24,372 bases of DNA from a bacterium (GTDB lineage: Bacteria > Chloroflexota > Dormibacteria > UBA8260 > Bog-877): contig JAJYWT010000114.1 of NCBI GenBank assembly GCA_021791345.1, positions 1 to 24,372 on the forward strand. The letters are read 5' to 3'. Position 1 is the stretch's first letter, and each line of letters starts with the position of its first letter. The notes below the pieces were generated by a model. It had not been told where the DNA came from, did no database searches, and saw nothing but the letters and a program-made list of their open reading frames with translations. The position numbers and the translations under genes are program-made. Below, piece after piece: positions 21,727 through 24,372 of this stretch.

Positions 21727-21946
21727 CGGCCAAGATCCCGTCGCCGGCGGTCTGGTCCCAGGCCAGGGCGTCTTCCGACTCCTCCCACTCCCGGAAGGCC
21801 TCCTCGTATGCCGGTCCGAGCTCGGCCCCGCGCAGAAGGCGCACCGCCTGGTGCAGGACCGCCGACCGCGAGGGGAAGCGTTGCGACTCCGCGTACTGGT
21901 CCAGGAACTCGATGTCCTCCGCGGGGAGGCTGACACTCACCTTCAT
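21713..21946 (-). CDS. mazE: Ribbon-helix-helix antitoxin of the MazEF-type module
   Basis: A 77-residue protein from ATG 21944-21946. MKVSVSLPAEDIEFLDQYAE is an N-terminal strand and helix, and SRSAVLHQAVRLLRGAELG is the second helix of a ribbon-helix-helix (CopG/ParD-like) DNA-binding fold. The acidic tail AYEEAFREWEESEDALAWDQ binds the toxin. Antitoxins of this fold paired with MazF are common in actinobacteria. The start is supported by a TAGCAT -10 box 6 nt upstream. The palindrome at 21953-21982 immediately before the gene is the likely binding site for autoregulation. The overlap with mazF is 14 nt. Confidence 0.85.
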   Translation of the reverse strand: MKVSVSLPAEDIEFLDQYAESQRFPSRSAVLHQAVRLLRGAELGPAYEEAFREWEESEDALAWDQTAGDGILADAAR

Positions 21947-21952
21947 ACTTGA

Positions 21953-21982
21953 ATGCTACCAGAGGTAGCCGGATGGTAGCAT
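21953..21982 (-). promoter_or_regulatory. mazEF promoter and palindromic operator
   Basis: ATGCTACC (21953-21960) and GGTAGCAT (21975-21982) are perfect 8-bp inverted repeats. A third copy, GGTAGC at 21964-21969, makes a nested palindrome GCTACC-aga-GGTAGC (21955-21969). The minus-strand TAGCAT -10 box is within the arm at 21953-21958, 6 nt from the mazE ATG, so antitoxin binding would block the polymerase. Confidence 0.65.
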
Positions 21983-22116
21983 GCGCCTCGCGCGTTGACA
22001 TTGCGTCTGCCCGCAGCTCTAGCCGCCACCTCCGATCTCGGAGAAGCCGAGCTGGCGGGCTTGGATCGCGGTCCGAGTTCGAGGATCCCGCTGGCCGCCG
22101 GCGAAAGCCCGAGCCG

Positions 22117-24372
22117 CTACGTCGGGACGGCGCTCGACAACGCCGCGCGCACAACCGCGCTGAGTGCCTCCCGCTTCGCCCCACTGAGGTGAGCGTAGTG
22201 GCGGAATTGCACGTACACCCCGTCACCTTGCCCGTGGGTACCCACCTGGCTGGGGCCATCGACTCGCGTGTCAGGCAATGAGTTGGCTGGAACCAGATCG
22301 TAGCCCAGGTGCTGAGCCACCTCCTCCGGCCTTGGATGGGAGCTCCTGAGGACCAGCGTCATCCAGCCCTGGTGGGGTCGCACGTATGCCCGGAGGTGGC
22401 CACTGCCGTCCTTCCAACCGACGTACGCCTTCCCGCCCCAGTCGGCCGGACCAAGGTCAGAGGCGCAGGAGTCCACCAGGTCGACCAGCCCTTCCAGCAG
22501 CTGCCGCGCCTCCTGGGTCTTCAGTTGGCCAAGGTGCCAGGCCTTCCCATCTCCGGGATCCGGACCCGGGCCCTTGGGGCCAGCGTCAGTTGAGGTATCC
22601 GCCGCTGCCCACGCGTTCTGTACGGCCGCTCTCAGCACTTCCCCTCGCGCCCCGGCCAGATCCCCAACATGCCGCAGTTGAACGGAAACCCCCTCACCAT
22701 CCGGGAAGTCCCGCACCTGGCTGGGCCCGTCGCTCTTGGTATTGGGTGCCACCCCGGGAGCGAGGTATTCGTACCCGAGCTGCTGCGCTAAGTGAGCGGC
22801 TGAGAGTGACGGGCGCCACAGCTCGAACCAGACGAACTTGTTCCTCGGCTCCAGCCGTGCCCACGGTTGGCCGTGCCCGTCCTGCCACCGGACGTAATAC
22901 CTTTGGCCCCAATCGGGATCCCCGCAGTTGGGTGCGCAAGACCGGACAAACGAGACCAGTTCCAGAAGGCGTGTCCTGGCACCTGCTGACTGGAGCCGCC
23001 GCAAATGCCACGCCTTCCCGTCCACCAGCCATGGCTTCCCCTGGTTGGACTTGTGCGGCAGGCCCACTTGGAACCGTTGCCGGAGCGCCTCCAGTTCCTC
23101 GGGCTCGAGCTCGTACGGGATGAGCTCGGCCAGATCGTAGCCATCCATGTGTTGCGACGGCGAGGCCGAGCCATCGGGCGTGAACTCCAGGCCCTCGCCC
23201 TCGAGCACCGCGCGCACGTCGCGCCCGTCGGCGGGATCCAACCAGTGGAATCCCGCCGCCACCCGGCCCTGATTGTCCAGCACCCGGTGCGCGTTCTCGA
23301 CCCGCGAGGAGGCCAGGTGTGTGCCCACGGGCTGCGGGTGCGTCTGCCCGAGGGCGGCGAGGTCGCCATATGAAGTCCAGCGCCCCGCCGGAATCGCCCT
23401 CACCGCGGCGTCGATGCGGCTCCAGTCAAAGCCGAACACCACGCCCTTGGACCCCGGCAGAGGGCCCGGCCAGATCGAGACGACCCGGTCGGCTAGCAGG
23501 GCACCTCGATTGCCGATCTCCTCACGGCCCCACTGTTCTGACTTGGCGATGGCGCGCGTGAGCTCCAGGTGGCTCTTGGCGTAGATGGCTCGCTTCTGCG
23601 CGAAGGATGTGTTGCCCAGTTCAGGGTTGTACCCGGTGAGGGTGAGGTTGCCGAGTGTGTGCCCCAGTTCCGTAAAGAGCCCGTCGGCGTCCTCGCCAAG
23701 CTTTGCTAATTCCTGGCGCCACTCGGGAGTCAGGGTCTGGGGCAGGACGTGCTCGACGCTTAGCTTGGCGCCCTCCAGAGAGACGGCCTCCTTGTGCGCC
23801 CAGCTCTCCTCCAGCCGTTCGAGGATCAGCCGTCGCTGATCCGCGCGCCCCATGAGGTAGAAGGGGCGCGACAGAACCGCTGCCCGAACCTGCTCATCCG
23901 TGGGCCAGTAGCGCCGTGCGCCCGACAACCCCGCCCGGAGCGCATCGCTCACAGGACCCGTGCCATCCACGTCTTTGACCAGCTCGATGAAGAGGCGATT
24001 GAGCTGGTTGGCGGGCACCTGGCACAGGAACCGGCGCACGATGAACGACTCCACGTAGTTGAGTCCCAGGCGCAGATCTTCGGCCGTGCACCGGCCCGCG
24101 TCCTGGAGCCCGTACAGATGCATTATCAAGGGGTAGGTCGTCTGGGCTCGCCAGCGGTTCAGTCGCCGCAGGCTCGAGCGAACCACCGGATCCGGCTCGC
24201 GACCTGGCTCAACCAACCGGGCGTAGAAGGAGGCTTGGTGAGCCAGCTCCCGGACTTGCTCCGCCACCTGGTCCTCATGTCCGGCTAGCGGCTCAAGGCG
24301 CTCCTGGTGACGACGATACACCTCGTCCCGGGTGACATCCAAACCTCGGCGCTGCAGGTCCACCCGCGCCAG
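22117..24372 (-). CDS. GmrSD-type DUF262/DUF1524 restriction protein fused to ATL domain and tandem C-terminal repeats (N-terminus outside window)
   Basis: The minus-strand frame is open to the window edge, giving ~751 C-terminal residues. Numbered from GTG 24363: 1-190 is the helical linker region of GmrSD proteins; 200-265 is the DUF1524 His-Me nuclease (SVEHVLPQTLTPEW, then HTLGNLTLTGYNPELGNTSF and QKR). Residues 312-376 resemble the MGMT/ATL DNA-binding fold (AIPAGRWTSYGDLAAL, VGTHLASSRVENAHRVL), but the active PCHR is NAHR, so it cannot transfer alkyl groups and may only sense or bind DNA. Residues ~448-586 and ~605-745 are two copies of an unnamed ~140-residue module (DGKAWHL…DWG…W.DG…LGY…DGPSQV…V.L/FRH). 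GmrSD proteins are modification-dependent type IV restriction enzymes. The expected N-terminal DUF262 NTPase part is beyond the window. Confidence 0.8.
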   Translation of the reverse strand: MARVDLQRRGLDVTRDEVYRRHQERLEPLAGHEDQVAEQVRELAHQASFYARLVEPGREPDPVVRSSLRRLNRWRAQTTYPLIMHLYGLQDAGRCTAEDLRLGLNYVESFIVRRFLCQVPANQLNRLFIELVKDVDGTGPVSDALRAGLSGARRYWPTDEQVRAAVLSRPFYLMGRADQRRLILERLEESWAHKEAVSLEGAKLSVEHVLPQTLTPEWRQELAKLGEDADGLFTELGHTLGNLTLTGYNPELGNTSFAQKRAIYAKSHLELTRAIAKSEQWGREEIGNRGALLADRVVSIWPGPLPGSKGVVFGFDWSRIDAAVRAIPAGRWTSYGDLAALGQTHPQPVGTHLASSRVENAHRVLDNQGRVAAGFHWLDPADGRDVRAVLEGEGLEFTPDGSASPSQHMDGYDLAELIPYELEPEELEALRQRFQVGLPHKSNQGKPWLVDGKAWHLRRLQSAGARTRLLELVSFVRSCAPNCGDPDWGQRYYVRWQDGHGQPWARLEPRNKFVWFELWRPSLSAAHLAQQLGYEYLAPGVAPNTKSDGPSQVRDFPDGEGVSVQLRHVGDLAGARGEVLRAAVQNAWAAADTSTDAGPKGPGPDPGDGKAWHLGQLKTQEARQLLEGLVDLVDSCASDLGPADWGGKAYVGWKDGSGHLRAYVRPHQGWMTLVLRSSHPRPEEVAQHLGYDLVPANSLPDTRVDGPSQVGTHGQGDGVYVQFRHYAHLSGAKREALSAVVRAALSSAVPT

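Noticed and set aside
21995..22023. TTGACA with TCTAGC 17 nt downstream on the plus strand, a consensus-like promoter
   Set aside because: The -10 is poor and it would drive transcription antisense into the GmrSD gene with no plus-strand ORF to serve.
1..24372. CRISPR arrays or other regularly spaced repeats
   Set aside because: No short direct repeats with constant spacing were found; the only regular repeats are Asp-box codons and the GmrSD C-terminal duplication.

Overview
The window is very GC-rich and reads like a soil-type high-GC bacterium. It could be an actinobacterium or a Dormibacterota/Chloroflexota-like lineage; the sequence alone does not decide. Several genes start with GTG or TTG. 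At least five genes have a TANNNT -10 box only 6-7 nt before the start codon (2325, 10724, 14446 on minus, 15500, 21946 on minus), the signature of leaderless transcripts. No rRNA, tRNA or CRISPR array was found.

Layout. 1-493 is mobile-element debris: the C-terminus of an IS1634-type transposase butted against the 3' end of a group II intron (last maturase codons, then domains V and VI). 584-13276 is a conventional metabolic segment: a DUF6930/DUF7309-like protein (-), an NAD-dependent epimerase/dehydratase (+), an MFS exporter with a small one-helix membrane protein (+), a PatB/MalY-type aminotransferase (+), a small two-helix membrane protein (+), a 1062-residue Asp-box (BNR/sortilin-like) repeat protein (-), a metal-dependent amidohydrolase (+) and a proline iminopeptidase-family hydrolase (+).

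From about 13.3 kb to the end the character changes to an accessory, defence-like island full of toxin-antitoxin genes and gene wrecks. It holds intact vapBC (-), a TPR protein (+), intact phd-vapC (+), a decayed copy of vapBC (-), an ADP-ribosyltransferase ORF (-) just downstream of a frameshifted ADP-ribosylglycohydrolase (-), an overlapping HAD phosphatase / membrane-anchored small protein pair (+), a decayed copy of mazEF (-), a dead VOC/PhnB gene (-), intact mazEF with a palindromic operator (-), and the C-terminal 750 residues of a GmrSD-type (DUF262/DUF1524) restriction protein fused to a Cys-less alkyltransferase-like domain and two tandem copies of a ~140-residue C-terminal module (-, cut by the window end).

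Most notable: (i) the ADP-ribosyltransferase / ADP-ribosylglycohydrolase pair in antidote-then-toxin order, with the antidote broken; (ii) two unrelated toxin-antitoxin families each present as one intact and one decayed copy; (iii) a perfect 10-bp hairpin burying the Shine-Dalgarno of the large Asp-box gene; (iv) the GmrSD-ATL-tandem-repeat fusion; (v) the HAD/membrane protein pair, a candidate for an undescribed two-gene module. Functional statements are from reading motifs by eye; no database search was run.
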